Under the pieces are notes generated by a model, which saw only the letters and a list, made by a program, of their open reading frames with translations, did no database searches and was not told the origin of the DNA. The translations under genes were made by a program, and so were the position numbers. Shown here piece by piece: positions 9,514-18,751 of a stretch of 64,000 nucleotides of DNA. Position 1 is the stretch's first letter, and each line of letters begins with the position of its first letter. The DNA is from Vibrio sp. 05-20-BW147 (GTDB lineage: Bacteria > Pseudomonadota > Gammaproteobacteria > Enterobacterales > Vibrionaceae). The stretch is from NCBI RefSeq assembly GCF_013369385.1, contig NZ_SZTO01000002.1, positions 248,001-312,000 on the forward strand, written 5' to 3'.

Positions 9514-11196
9514 TTAGCTGAGTATGATCAAAATGGTGCCTGCTAAGGTCATTAAGATATTGGCAATCGCGTAAGTGCCGGCATAACCTAATGCTGGAAT
9601 CGTTGATTTGGCGTACTCGTTAACAATGTCCATTGCGGGTGCACATGTCCTCGCACCGATGATGGCGCCAAATAGCAGTGCTCGGTTCATTTTCAGCACA
9701 TAAGCCCCAACCAAATAAGCAAAAAAGACCGGGACGACACTGACCAAAAACGCAATACCAATGATTTGTGGGCCAACTTGCGTCAGATGCTCTGCCATTT
9801 TTCCACCTGCACTTAAACCGATACCGACCATAAAGATCATCAGCCCTAGATCTTTGACCATGTTGAGTGCCCCTTGAGGCACGTAACCGAATGTTGGGTG
9901 ATTCGCTCGCAAAAATCCTAAGGTAATACCTGAAAGCAGCAGGCCGACAGCGTTACCTAAGCTAAAAGAGACTTGACCAAATGTCATGGTCACCAAACCA
10001 AACATAATGCCTAAGATAAAGAAACTACAGAAGGCAAGTAGGTCTGCAATTTGACTGTGAATCGAGATAAAGCCGATTCGTTCTGCAAGACCATGCACAC
10101 GGCTTTTTTCTCCACTGACCTGTAAAATATCACCTTTCGCAAGCACGATATCGAGATCCATCGGCATCTCAATTTGCGCACGGATGACTCGGTTTAGGAA
10201 ACAGCCGTACTCAGAAAGATTGAGTTCTGACAGTCGTTTGCCGGCGATGGCATCACTTTTAACGACTATCTGCTCTTCAACGATGCGAAGGTCAAGAAGA
10301 TTGCGGTCAAACACTTCTTTGCCGTTACGAAAGCTTGGATCGAGTCGCGCATGGCTGTCGGGAAAACCTACCAAAGCGATTTCATCACCTTCTTGCAAAA
10401 TGGCATCCCCGTCTGGATGTGCCAAGATGCCATGGCGACGAATTCGTTCAATATAACAACCCGTCTGACGATAGATGCCCAGCTCACGCAGGTTTTTCCC
10501 GTCGGTCCAGTTGATTAGCTCTGGACCCACTCGGTAAGCTCGAATAATCGGTAGATAAACCTTACGTTGTCCAGAGCCTCCCAAGCCACGTTCTTGGGCA
10601 ATTTGCTGCGCTGAATCAGAGAGGTTTTGCTTTTGTAAACGAGGTAGCAGTTTGGCAAACATAATCATACTGATTAAACCAACCAAATAAGCCATAGCAT
10701 AGCCAACTGAAAGATTCTCGAGCACCAGAGAAAACTCCATGTTTCTCGGAATCGTTGCTAACCCTGAATTTAGTGCATCTTGAGCACCTACCAGCACGGG
10801 AGTGGCAGTGAGTGCGCCTGCCATCATTCCAGCAGATAGGCCGAAATCTAACCCCATAAAGTGGCTAGCGAAGTAGGAGATAGACACCGCTGTCACCAGT
10901 ACAACCATGCTGAGTGTGAAGTAGTGTTTTCCATCGCGGAAAAAGATGCCAAAAAAATTGGGTCCAGCTTCAATACCAACACAGTAAATAAACAGCATAA
11001 AGCCTATGGTTAAGGCTTCCGCGTTAAATGAGAAACCGAGATGCCCCATGATCAATGAGGTGATCAATACGCCAATGGAGTTGCCGAGTTGCATGTTGGC
11101 TATACGCATTTTTCCAATGGCTAAGCCAATGGCCAATACCACAAAAATCAGTAGTATTGGATTTTGCTGAAGAAGAAGTACGACGTCTATGTTCAC
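9514..11196 (-). CDS. ybjL: Aspartate:alanine exchanger-family transporter YbjL
   Basis: 560 residues from a GTG at 11196 ([13 protein letters not shown]), preceded by GAGCGA; a TTG four codons earlier is the alternative. It has two membrane halves of the AspT/AAE type (residues about 13-190 and 380-560) separated by two RCK_C/TrkA_C regulatory domains at about 200-370. Motifs GIEAGPNFF in half one and [10 protein letters not shown] in half two mark the family. Transport substrate in E. coli YbjL has been suggested as glutamate; I cannot confirm it here. grxA lies just upstream on the same strand, as near ybjL in E. coli. Confidence 0.85.
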   Translation of the reverse strand: MNIDVVLLLQQNPILLIFVVLAIGLAIGKMRIANMQLGNSIGVLITSLIMGHLGFSFNAEALTIGFMLFIYCVGIEAGPNFFGIFFRDGKHYFTLSMVVLVTAVSISYFASHFMGLDFGLSAGMMAGALTATPVLVGAQDALNSGLATIPRNMEFSLVLENLSVGYAMAYLVGLISMIMFAKLLPRLQKQNLSDSAQQIAQERGLGGSGQRKVYLPIIRAYRVGPELINWTDGKNLRELGIYRQTGCYIERIRRHGILAHPDGDAILQEGDEIALVGFPDSHARLDPSFRNGKEVFDRNLLDLRIVEEQIVVKSDAIAGKRLSELNLSEYGCFLNRVIRAQIEMPMDLDIVLAKGDILQVSGEKSRVHGLAERIGFISIHSQIADLLAFCSFFILGIMFGLVTMTFGQVSFSLGNAVGLLLSGITLGFLRANHPTFGYVPQGALNMVKDLGLMIFMVGIGLSAGGKMAEHLTQVGPQIIGIAFLVSVVPVFFAYLVGAYVLKMNRALLFGAIIGARTCAPAMDIVNEYAKSTIPALGYAGTYAIANILMTLAGTILIILS

Positions 11197-11320
11197 GTTG
11201 TCGCTCAAACAGTTTGGTTCAGGAACAGGGTTAGAGTCGGATTGTAACTAAATATCAATAAAAGATAAGTGAAATTTTTTAAGATCTCTAATTAGTTAGA
11301 TTGTTTTGAACAAACCCAAT

Positions 11321-11349
11321 AAAAAACCCGCTGATTCAGCGGGTTTTTT
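11321..11349 (-). terminator. Intrinsic terminator of grxA
   Basis: Inverted repeat CCCGCTGA/TCAGCGGG flanked by six A on the left and six T on the right; lies 10 bases beyond the grxA stop and separates grxA from ybjL. Confidence 0.88.
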
Positions 11350-11359
11350 ACGAAACTTG

Positions 11360-11623
11360 CTAGTCAAACAGACCAAGATGCTCTTTAGCGTATGCTTCGA
11401 AATCGTCACAACCACCTATGTGTTGTTGATCGATAAAGATTTGTGGCACTGTTTCTACAGGTTTACCTACGGTTTTCTCTAGGTCGGCTTTAGAAATGCC
11501 TTCTGCTTGAATATCAACGTAACGGTAATTGAAATCATCACGTTTAGCTTTAAGAGTTTCTGCGTGTTCTTTTGCACGAACACAGTAAGGGCATGCCGGA
11601 CGACCAAAGATAACTACGAACAT
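11360..11623 (-). CDS. grxA: Glutaredoxin 1 (GrxA)
   Basis: 87 residues, the usual size for GrxA. The active site C11-P-Y-C14 follows FGRPA, and VETVPQIFIDQQHIGGCDDF supplies the cis-proline (TVP) and the GG-D glutathione-binding motif. It reduces ribonucleotide reductase and mixed disulfides with glutathione in the cytoplasm. The start is preceded by AAAGGAGAAAGAAC. Expressed on its own given the terminator after it. Confidence 0.96.
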   Translation of the reverse strand: MFVVIFGRPACPYCVRAKEHAETLKAKRDDFNYRYVDIQAEGISKADLEKTVGKPVETVPQIFIDQQHIGGCDDFEAYAKEHLGLFD

Positions 11624-11897
11624 GTTCTTTCTCCTTTATTTTGATACCGCAACTATGCCCGATCCTTTGTCGGAAATAAAGAGACAAATGCCTGTTGTTT
11701 CAATAGGGAAAAGCTATCGAATAAGAGTTAGTCAGTTTGCTTATAGAAGCAGTGTGAAGCAGGTTATAAACCACCACAAAAAAAAAGGTCATTTGCGACA
11801 AGTTGCACTGGGTCAATTTTTTTACGTACAAAGCAAGGCAGAGTGAAATAATGCTTGAGACTAGCGACGAATTTCGATTCAAGAGAGGCAAGTTAGT

Positions 11898-13151
11898 ATG
11901 TTCCAATTTATGACCGCGACAAGAATTATTTTTGGCGAAGGGGCCTTACACTCCTCGCTGTCAATATTAAGTCAGTTTGGGTACAGCGCATTGTTGGTGA
12001 CCGGTAAGGATCTGGCCAGGGCAATGCCCATCGTGAGTTATTTCAAATCGCAGAACATTCGCTATCAACATGTCGCGATCAGTGGCGAGCCAAACATCAC
12101 TATGGTTGAAGAAACGGCTGTATTAGGACGGAAGTTTAAGCCAGATATGGTCGTCGCCATTGGTGGAGGGAGTGTCATTGACATGGGGAAAGCGCTGGCA
12201 GCGATCATTCCAAATCAAGGTGACGTGTACGACTACGTCGAAGTGGTGGGCAGAAATGTGCCATTAAAAACACAACCCATACATTTTATTGCCATTCCGA
12301 CGACGGCCAGCACGGGATCGGAAGTGACGCGAAATGCGGTATTAAAATCGGGCCAGGATAAAGTGAAAGTGAGTCTGCGCAGTCCAGATATGCTGGCTGA
12401 TGTGGCGATTGTCGACCCGACACTCACCTATGGTACTGATGCCTATACATCCGGTCGTGGCGCGATGGATGCCTTTACCCATTTAATGGAAGCTTATGTA
12501 TGCGGGGAGCCAAATCCGCTGACCGATATGATTTGCGAAGAGGGTTTGCGCCGATTGAGCAGCTCAATCTTGCCAGGATGTTTACAAGATGATTACAAGG
12601 CTCGCTCTGATCTGTCTTTTTCCGCCATGCTCGGTGGAATGGCGATTACTAATGCGAAGTTAGGTGCGGCTCATGGTTTGGCTTCGGCTTTGGGAGGGAA
12701 ACTGGATGCTCCTCATAGTGTGATTACGGCTCAACTGGCGCCCCACGTCATGAATGAGAACATTATGGCCGCGCGCGAAGCAGGCAGGGCTGATGTATTG
12801 TCGCGCTATAAATCGTTATCAAGATTGGTCACTAATAACCCTAATGCGTCAGAGTTGGATGGGGTTGAATGGGTCAGAAATGTATTAGCGAAATTACAGC
12901 TTCCAGAGCTCGGGCAGTTTGGTGTTTGTGCTACGTCTTTTGATGTTGTCGCAGAAGATGCATTACGCTCCGTGGCGATCAAAGGCAATCCACTACCGTT
13001 AACCAAAGCGCGTTTGATCTATATTTTGGATCAGGTGTGTCAGTGCGGTTTGAATGTCGAACAACCTGAGCAAGGGGCAGCAACATCTGCTGAAATAATT
13101 TGTAACGAAGTACTGAATTCTCAGCAAAAAGAGGGCATGGGTACAAAGTGA
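11898..13151 (+). CDS. Iron-containing alcohol dehydrogenase
   Basis: 417 residues. N-terminal Rossmann-like domain with the family GGGSVIDMGKA motif near residue 95 and PTTASTGSEVT near 135. The C-terminal helical domain supplies metal ligands: an Asp in the IVDP/DAFTHLMEAYV region (residues about 195-205) and His in AAHGLASALGG and DAPHSVI near 260-280. The family reduces aldehydes or oxidises alcohols with NAD(P)H and Fe2+. The natural substrate is not evident. The start follows AGAGGCAAGTTAGT. Transcribed away from grxA and ended by a bidirectional terminator shared with hexR. Confidence 0.88.
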   Translation: MFQFMTATRIIFGEGALHSSLSILSQFGYSALLVTGKDLARAMPIVSYFKSQNIRYQHVAISGEPNITMVEETAVLGRKFKPDMVVAIGGGSVIDMGKALAAIIPNQGDVYDYVEVVGRNVPLKTQPIHFIAIPTTASTGSEVTRNAVLKSGQDKVKVSLRSPDMLADVAIVDPTLTYGTDAYTSGRGAMDAFTHLMEAYVCGEPNPLTDMICEEGLRRLSSSILPGCLQDDYKARSDLSFSAMLGGMAITNAKLGAAHGLASALGGKLDAPHSVITAQLAPHVMNENIMAAREAGRADVLSRYKSLSRLVTNNPNASELDGVEWVRNVLAKLQLPELGQFGVCATSFDVVAEDALRSVAIKGNPLPLTKARLIYILDQVCQCGLNVEQPEQGAATSAEIICNEVLNSQQKEGMGTK

Positions 13152-13196
13152 CAAGTGGTTTGGACATCTGCAGTGCTAGCGGCTTTACTGATTAAA

Positions 13197-13226
13197 ATGA
13201 AAACGGAACCGTTAGGTTCCGTTTTC
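13197..13226. terminator. Bidirectional terminator between the iron alcohol dehydrogenase and hexR
   Basis: Perfect stem GAAAACGGAACC/GGTTCCGTTTTC with a GTTA loop; A-rich left and T-rich right ends serve both convergent genes. Confidence 0.9.
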
Positions 13227-13237
13227 ATTATTGAGCA

Positions 13238-14092
13238 CTAGAAGTGAGAAAGTTTGTCATAACGACTATCTTTCAGCGCCTCTTTCACGCGTTTCAAATT
13301 TTCTCTAAAACCAGAACCGCGTCTTAAGGTAAAGCCAGTTGCGAGCACGTCGATGACCGTCATTTGCACAACGCGACTTGCCATTGGCATATAGACATCA
13401 GTATCTTCAGGAACGTCGAGGGAGATGGCTAATGAGGCCGCTTTTTCTAGAGGTGAGTCTTTGGCTGTAACTGCGATAACCGTTGCGCCATTTTCTCGTG
13501 CTAGGTTGGCAATTTCGACCAAACTCTTGGTACGGCCAGTATGCGAAATCAATACGAAGACATCATTGTCACTGCAATTGATGCAGCTCATACGTTGCAT
13601 CACGACATCTTCAAAACAAGTAATTGGAATATTAAAACGAATGAACTTGTTTTGTGCGTCTTTTGCAACAGCAGACGATGCTCCTAGGCCAAAAAATGAG
13701 ATACGTTTTGCTTGCGTCAGCAAATCAACAGCTCTGTTAACCTGCATTGGATCGAGGCTATTTTTAGCGACATCTAAGCACGCCATTGTCGATTCGAAAA
13801 TCTTGTGGGTGTACGCATCTGGGCCGTCATCTTCTTCGACATTACGGTTTACATATGGCGTACCATTGGCCAGGCTCTGCGCTAAGTGGAGTTTAAAGTC
13901 AGGAAAGCCTTTCGTGTCCAATCGGCGACAAAAACGGTTAACCGTAGGCTCACTGACGTCAGCCATCTTAGCCAGTGTAGCAATGCTAGAGTGAATTGCA
14001 GTTTGTGGAGACGCCATGATTACTTCCGCAACCTTACGTTCAGATTTACTGAAATTCTCCAAATTTTTTTGAATTTTTTCTAATGTGTTCAT
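13238..14092 (-). CDS. hexR: Carbon-metabolism regulator HexR (RpiR/MurR family)
   Basis: 284 residues from ATG 14092; a GTG three codons upstream is an alternative. The N-terminal helix-turn-helix (residues about 1-77) contains KSERKVAEVIMASP and VSEPTVNRFCRRLDTKGFPDFK. The C-terminal SIS sugar-phosphate domain includes FFGLGASSAVA, MSCINCSDNDVF and LISHTGRTK. Near-identical blocks exist in E. coli HexR. HexR senses KDPG and controls Entner-Doudoroff and other central carbon genes. No zwf or edd neighbour is seen here. Its 300-bp upstream region is rich in inverted repeats. Confidence 0.93.
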   Translation of the reverse strand: MNTLEKIQKNLENFSKSERKVAEVIMASPQTAIHSSIATLAKMADVSEPTVNRFCRRLDTKGFPDFKLHLAQSLANGTPYVNRNVEEDDGPDAYTHKIFESTMACLDVAKNSLDPMQVNRAVDLLTQAKRISFFGLGASSAVAKDAQNKFIRFNIPITCFEDVVMQRMSCINCSDNDVFVLISHTGRTKSLVEIANLARENGATVIAVTAKDSPLEKAASLAISLDVPEDTDVYMPMASRVVQMTVIDVLATGFTLRRGSGFRENLKRVKEALKDSRYDKLSHF

Positions 14093-14406
14093 AGTGTTCA
14101 CGAGGGCATAGAGAACAACTCGCTGACTCTATCGCGATGACTGAAACTGCTCTTGGGCAAAGTGCAAATCACCAACGATAAACCGCTATCAGCGCCATAA
14201 AATGAGTATAAACCGATTAATCAGTGTGACTAAACCAAATAGCCATACTATTTGGTGAGAATTTGACAAGCCTCAAACAAAATTTTGTTTAAACTACAAA
14301 ACTGAATGTTTGAACGTTTTACCGGGGTTTATCTGGCACGATATTGATGTTGAAATTACAGCAAAACGAAAGAAAATTTCATTTTGCTGTACTGACAAAG
14401 AAATCG
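14093..14406. other. hexR upstream region with inverted repeats
   Basis: No gene. It holds two inverted repeats: ACCAAATAG-CCATA-CTATTTGGT at 14234-14256, and TTTTGT-N7-ACAAAA at 14283-14301. A third, ATTTTGTC-N6-GACAAAAT at 14409-14430, covers the 3' end of the next gene. None has a T run typical of a terminator. They may be operators for hexR; a clear full HexR consensus site was not found, only a right-half AAATTACA near 14351. Confidence 0.5.
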
Positions 14407-16065
14407 TCATTTTGTCAAATTCGACAAAATTTCATCCGAAAACTGATGGATTTTAGCCAAAAGGTTTGGCGCTTCGTGGGTAATAATTTGCCTTTGCTCT
14501 TGCAAAACGCTTGAGAGTATATCAACGCTCGTAAGTGGGTTTGCCAACACAACGCGAAAAACAATCGTATTCATCCGAGACCACTGTGCTGGGTTTAAAC
14601 GAGTACGCGACACAAATGAACGGCCTGTTTCGCGTTGGCGTTTTTGCGTGAACTTGGTTAGTTCATTGAGCATGTCATTCAGCTTTGCTTGCTGTTCAAT
14701 ATCTGCGCACAGCAGTGCTTTTTTAACGTTTTCTGGAATGTAGCGATAGGTGAGTAAGCAGAGTTCTGGTTCGGAGATCAGTTCGAAATCGTTTTGCTGC
14801 TTAATCAAATTAGCAAAATACTTCGCTTTTTCTATGCTTTGGTTAATCAAGAGCTCATAGCCCGGGCGGCTAATAATATGCATACTCGCGTAGACAAGCA
14901 TCGCCATTCCAGAGCGTGAACCCTCCAGAGTGTGGCTGCCAAGGTCTTTTGAACCTTTGCGCAGAATATACTGTGCATGGTGCTCGATCGATTTCATCGC
15001 ACTGGGATCTTTGAACAGCACCATCCCGGCTCCCATAGGTATATAAAGCTGCTTATGTGCGTCAATGGTGACAGAGTCAGCCAGTTCAACACCGTCCAAC
15101 AGATAGCGATATTTATTCGACATCAAGGTCGCTCCGCCCCATGCGGCATCCACGTGGAAGTGACATTGATGTTTGTGACATACTTTTGCGATAGCGGCCA
15201 ATGGGTCAACACTACCGGTTTCGGTGGTTCCCGCCACGCCAACTACAGCAAACACTTTAATTCTCTCAGCTTCAAGCTTCCGAATTTTCGCGTCTAATGC
15301 TTCTGGGCAAATACGATTATTCTCATCGGTTTTGATCGCAATTAGGCCTGCTTGACCAATGCCAAGAACATCGGCCGCTTTTTTAAGAGAGTAGTGTCCA
15401 CGCTCTGAGACCAATACAGCTAATCCTTCATAGCCATAATGTTTCATGGCTTGGAAAAGCCCTTCCTTCTCGACGCCTTTAAAAGCACCATCAGCCCGTA
15501 GGGCATTATTACGCGCTACCCAAAGAGCGGTGATGTTAGCAATGGTTCCACCGGAGCAAAATGCACCGAGTGAATGCTCAGCACTGTGCATCCAACGAGA
15601 GTAGAAATGCTCGTCTTGCGAATAGATAAGGCGATGAAGCATACCCAGCACTTGGCGTTCTAACGGCGTAAAGGCTTTAGACGTTTCAATTTTTACCAAG
15701 TTTTGGTTTAGTGCGATCATAATTTTTGATAAAGGCATCAAAAAATAGGGGAGTGCGGAGGTCATATGACCAATAAAACTTGGCGACGAGGTATGCACAG
15801 AGTGTGAAACCAAAGTATTTAGCAAATGCTCGGTGTGATCAGAAACAAACGACGGTCTTTCCGGGATCTGAGCAGAAGAAAAGTCTTTCTCGATTTCACG
15901 CAAAGGCTTTTCTTCTGCAACGATGTGCTCACCGAGAAATTTATTTAAGTTTTGTGATAGCTTAGCTTCGATTTGAGTCAGGGTTGAGTCTGGACCTTCA
16001 GGAATAGTGAAGATCTTAAGTAGGCTTTCAAAGCTGACATCAGCGATTTTTTGTTCCATTGCCAT
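14407..16065 (-). CDS. panP: Pyridoxal-dependent aspartate 1-decarboxylase PanP
   Basis: About 552 residues from ATG 16065; a second ATG two codons on (16059) is equally possible. Group II PLP decarboxylase: the cofactor lysine lies in VTIDAHKQLYIPMGAG, and the preceding Asp in HFHVDAAWGGA. SGGTIANITALWVARNN is the family phosphate-binding region. PanP makes beta-alanine from aspartate for pantothenate and CoA synthesis in Vibrio, which lacks PanD in many species. A good -10 (TATAAT, at 16087-16082 on the minus strand) is so close that the leader would be only about ten bases with the first ATG. Confidence 0.88.
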   Translation of the reverse strand: MAMEQKIADVSFESLLKIFTIPEGPDSTLTQIEAKLSQNLNKFLGEHIVAEEKPLREIEKDFSSAQIPERPSFVSDHTEHLLNTLVSHSVHTSSPSFIGHMTSALPYFLMPLSKIMIALNQNLVKIETSKAFTPLERQVLGMLHRLIYSQDEHFYSRWMHSAEHSLGAFCSGGTIANITALWVARNNALRADGAFKGVEKEGLFQAMKHYGYEGLAVLVSERGHYSLKKAADVLGIGQAGLIAIKTDENNRICPEALDAKIRKLEAERIKVFAVVGVAGTTETGSVDPLAAIAKVCHKHQCHFHVDAAWGGATLMSNKYRYLLDGVELADSVTIDAHKQLYIPMGAGMVLFKDPSAMKSIEHHAQYILRKGSKDLGSHTLEGSRSGMAMLVYASMHIISRPGYELLINQSIEKAKYFANLIKQQNDFELISEPELCLLTYRYIPENVKKALLCADIEQQAKLNDMLNELTKFTQKRQRETGRSFVSRTRLNPAQWSRMNTIVFRVVLANPLTSVDILSSVLQEQRQIITHEAPNLLAKIHQFSDEILSNLTK

Positions 16066-16116
16066 ATAACAAATCGATTTAATTATACTAGTAGTTCGAG
16101 CCAGACAATCTAAACC

Positions 16117-16140
16117 AAAACGGGAACAAAGTCCCGTTTT
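16117..16140 (-). terminator. Terminator of the exported protein gene upstream of panP
   Basis: Stem AAAACGGGA/TCCCGTTTT with a six-base loop; the A run on the left gives a T run on the minus strand. It lies between the exported-protein stop and panP and makes them separate units. Confidence 0.78.
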
Positions 16141-16179
16141 AATTAACAAATCATCGTTTACTGAAATGATAGGGAGAGC

Positions 16180-16692
16180 TTAGTGACACTTGGCTTCAGC
16201 CACTTTTGCAATGGCTTGGTTGTATTTCACCAGGGCAGTATCGATTTGTTGAGGATGGCTCAATAAATCGGCAAAAGCAGAACGGAGTTCATAGTTTTTT
16301 TCGTGGTTTGCTGCTTGGCGATCATTGAAAGTGCGCTTAGCTATTTCACCCAAATCATCACTGCGGCTAGCGAGCTGTTTAATGTCGTTTTGTTCGAGTT
16401 GTAGCCAACTTTCGACCGGCTTTTCGACCGAAACTCGGCTTGGGTCATGTTGCAAGTAATAGTGAACAGCAGCGCGATTCAGTTCGAAGTGGTGTTTGCG
16501 CCCTTCAAGGAACCAACTACTTACTTCGGTTAACTCAGGGTATTTAGCCGAAGTGAGATCGGCAAGGTCTGCGTACCAGTTCAATGATGCATCGATATAA
16601 GCATCGTACTTTTGGGCCAAGCATTGCTCATTGGCGGCCAAGGAGAATGTAGATGTCGAAGCTAGCATCAGCGCCACAACGAAGCGTTTCAT
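16180..16692 (-). CDS. Exported protein of unknown function
   Basis: 170 residues. The first 19 residues (KRFVVALMLASTSTFSLA, cut before ANEQ) form a clear Sec signal peptide, so the mature protein should be periplasmic. It is helical and polar, with two cysteines, one near the mature N-terminus (C24) and one at the second-last position (C169), that could form a disulfide tying the ends together. I do not recognise a family. The start has AAGGA eight bases upstream. It is flanked by lysO upstream and panP downstream, with a terminator before panP. Confidence 0.75.
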   Translation of the reverse strand: MKRFVVALMLASTSTFSLAANEQCLAQKYDAYIDASLNWYADLADLTSAKYPELTEVSSWFLEGRKHHFELNRAAVHYYLQHDPSRVSVEKPVESWLQLEQNDIKQLASRSDDLGEIAKRTFNDRQAANHEKNYELRSAFADLLSHPQQIDTALVKYNQAIAKVAEAKCH

Positions 16693-16766
16693 AGAGATTC
16701 CTTTTTGAAAGCGGTTATTATTTTTTAACGCGTAGTTTATACGATGTTACACGCCTATCCTGAGAT

Positions 16767-17672
16767 CTAGCTAGCAAGTGAAACAAAGAATAGCATCAGC
16801 ACGGGCACGAGCAGACTCAGGATAAAACCACTTACAATCGCGATGGGCACACATCTTACCCCTCCCGTAGTTTGAATAACGGGTAGGGTGAAATCCATTG
16901 CCGTGGCGCCGGCGTAGCCGATTGCCGTGCAAGGGCGGGTTCGAATCAAAAGTGGAATAACAACCAAAGCGAGCAGTTCCCGCAGTAGCTCGATCATGAA
17001 AGAAGCTCCACCAAATATTGGGCCGAATGCGTCGCCCATCAAAATTCCAGCCAATGAATACCAGCCAAATCCTGACGCCATTGCTAGTGCTTGATAGACA
17101 GGAATATCCAGTATTTCCCCTGCAATCAAACCACCAATTAGCGACGTAACGATGATAACCAGCGCAATCACCATCCCTTGCTTATTAAGTAGGATTTGCT
17201 TTAGCGTTAAGCCACTATTGCGCAGTTGAATCCCGATGAAGAACAACAATACGAATAGGATCCATTCACTAGCCGTGTCTACCCACTCCAAGCCAATCGG
17301 TAGGATCAAACCAGCAAGCAATCCACCACCTACGACGAAAATCAGTTTCAGTGATTCCAGCGCCATCGCGGATAGTGGTGGTTTTTTCTGTGAAGTGTCC
17401 GTTACAACAGGAAGAAGACGATCAATCAAGGGTAAGACCGCTAAATTACATAGACCCAAGCAAAGAAAAAATGTGCCAGTATAGGTCAAAATAACCTGCA
17501 AATTTGCGCTTAGGTTATCTAAAGCAGCTAAGCTCAAGCCCATCAGTGACAAAATCACGTAGATAAGATGAGAGGTGGTTTTATTAATCCGAGCGAGTGT
17601 TGAAGTGCTAGCGATTGGAATTAAGTACCCTACTACAAGAGGGGCGAAGATAAATAGCATCCCTGAAAGCAT
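16767..17672 (-). CDS. lysO: L-lysine exporter LysO family protein (YbjE)
   Basis: 301 residues, all membrane: about eight hydrophobic helices, first at residues 1-22 and last at 277-300. YbjE/LysO family traits include GWYSLAGILMGDAFGP and FMIELLRELLALVVIPLL near residues 205-245, and a GATAMDFTLPVI block near 255. E. coli LysO exports lysine and thialysine and is controlled by ArgP and lysine. SD CAGGAGC precedes the ATG. The leader carries consecutive stem-loops (17696-17745). Confidence 0.88.
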   Translation of the reverse strand: MLSGMLFIFAPLVVGYLIPIASTSTLARINKTTSHLIYVILSLMGLSLAALDNLSANLQVILTYTGTFFLCLGLCNLAVLPLIDRLLPVVTDTSQKKPPLSAMALESLKLIFVVGGGLLAGLILPIGLEWVDTASEWILFVLLFFIGIQLRNSGLTLKQILLNKQGMVIALVIIVTSLIGGLIAGEILDIPVYQALAMASGFGWYSLAGILMGDAFGPIFGGASFMIELLRELLALVVIPLLIRTRPCTAIGYAGATAMDFTLPVIQTTGGVRCVPIAIVSGFILSLLVPVLMLFFVSLAS

Positions 17673-17695
17673 GAAAGCTCCTGATAATAAGTCGT

Positions 17696-17745
17696 CGAAG
17701 ATAAAGCGTAATTATCTTCGGACGTAGAGTCCGTCCATAGGGACA
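17696..17745 (-). promoter_or_regulatory. Structured leader upstream of lysO
   Basis: Consecutive inverted repeats precede lysO: a 9-bp perfect pair CGAAGATAA/TTATCTTCG (17696-17720), CGGAC/GTCCG (17719-17733) and GTCC/GGAC just beyond. The first two share bases 17719-17720. No T run follows any of them on the minus strand, so they are not simple terminators. The region is too short for a standard lysine riboswitch. Confidence 0.4.
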
Positions 17746-17830
17746 ATCACTATATTTTGGCGGTTTTCGCATTGATATAGAGTTAAATGTATTGATTCAT
17801 GCCGGTTCTGTATCATTGGATTAACGCATA

Positions 17831-18751
17831 CTAAAAACCACTGGAATTCAATACGTGTTGCGTCATCTCTTGGAATCTTTCTTCGGATAGATTGCTTAAT
17901 TCAAACAACACTTCCGCACCATCTAGATTGAACTCAACTTCATGTTCATCTATGCGTTCATCTTGGTTTCTGTACATTAAGAGGTGATTGGCGATGCGAG
18001 CGATATCGAGATAGCTTACTTCTGGCCGGTGGCTGTTTAACACTTGATTCGATGACACTTCTATAAAATCGTCGTCAAACTCCCATGTTTTCAAAACCAG
18101 TCTACTCGTTGCGGAACAACGGGTTTGGAATATTTGTAACGCAATTTGATGATCGAGATAATTACCTTTATCGAGGTAAAAATGATATTCGTTCACTAAA
18201 CAAAAAAGGCCGATATCAGCAAGCAAACCAACGAGTAACGCTTTTTCTGCTTCTAAATAGTGATACCTATCAGGAGCTCTTTGCTTGAAGGCATTAACGA
18301 CCATCACCATGACTGCGCCTAACTGCCGCGAGACTGCAGCACTGTTCATTAGTACGGCGTTACACTCTTTACTCAGATTAACGGAATGTTTCAGCTGCTC
18401 AATTGCTTGAGCGGTAACAATGTCTCTTACTCGTAGAATACCCAAGCGTGACACAGCGGTTGTTAAATCTGTGCAGGTAATGTTTCTGCGGTTAAAAATG
18501 ACGGAATTTGCAACGCGAATAACAATAGCCGCTAGACTTGGGTCTTCTAGAAGACAGTCCGCTATATCGTTTATGCCGGTGGTTTCCTGAGTGCAGAGTT
18601 GCTGAATTTTCAAGACCGCTTCAGGTATGGGTGGCAAGGTTACCTTACCAGTAGAAAGTGAATGTTCAACAAGTTGAGCGAACTCACTCTCCAAGGCTTG
18701 TATTAACAAGTCTTTATTATTGGGTAGCCAAAAAAACGATAGATGTTCCAT
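17831..18751 (-). CDS. HDOD domain protein
   Basis: 306 residues. An HDOD domain covers about residues 30-235: LPPIPEAVLKIQQL, DPSLAAIVIRVANS, AVSRLGILRVRDIV, and GLLADIGLFCLV are the usual signature blocks. HDOD proteins are non-catalytic relatives of HD phosphohydrolases used in signalling. No receiver or GGDEF domain is attached, so its partner is unknown. It is divergent from tfoX, sharing a 360-bp intergenic region. A second HDOD protein lies at 33780-34610. Confidence 0.85.
   Translation of the reverse strand: MEHLSFFWLPNNKDLLIQALESEFAQLVEHSLSTGKVTLPPIPEAVLKIQQLCTQETTGINDIADCLLEDPSLAAIVIRVANSVIFNRRNITCTDLTTAVSRLGILRVRDIVTAQAIEQLKHSVNLSKECNAVLMNSAAVSRQLGAVMVMVVNAFKQRAPDRYHYLEAEKALLVGLLADIGLFCLVNEYHFYLDKGNYLDHQIALQIFQTRCSATSRLVLKTWEFDDDFIEVSSNQVLNSHRPEVSYLDIARIANHLLMYRNQDERIDEHEVEFNLDGAEVLFELSNLSEERFQEMTQHVLNSSGF

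Noticed and set aside
11622..11846. Plus-strand frame between grxA and the iron alcohol dehydrogenase
   Set aside because: No ribosome site, overlaps the grxA start and the composition is not protein-like; the region is a divergent promoter area.
14283..14301. HexR operator at the hexR promoter
   Set aside because: TGT-N7-ACA spacing is two bases short of the known TGT-N9-ACA consensus; kept only as an unassigned inverted repeat.
17696..17745. Lysine riboswitch at lysO
   Set aside because: The region is far too short and lacks the conserved junction; only simple hairpins are seen.
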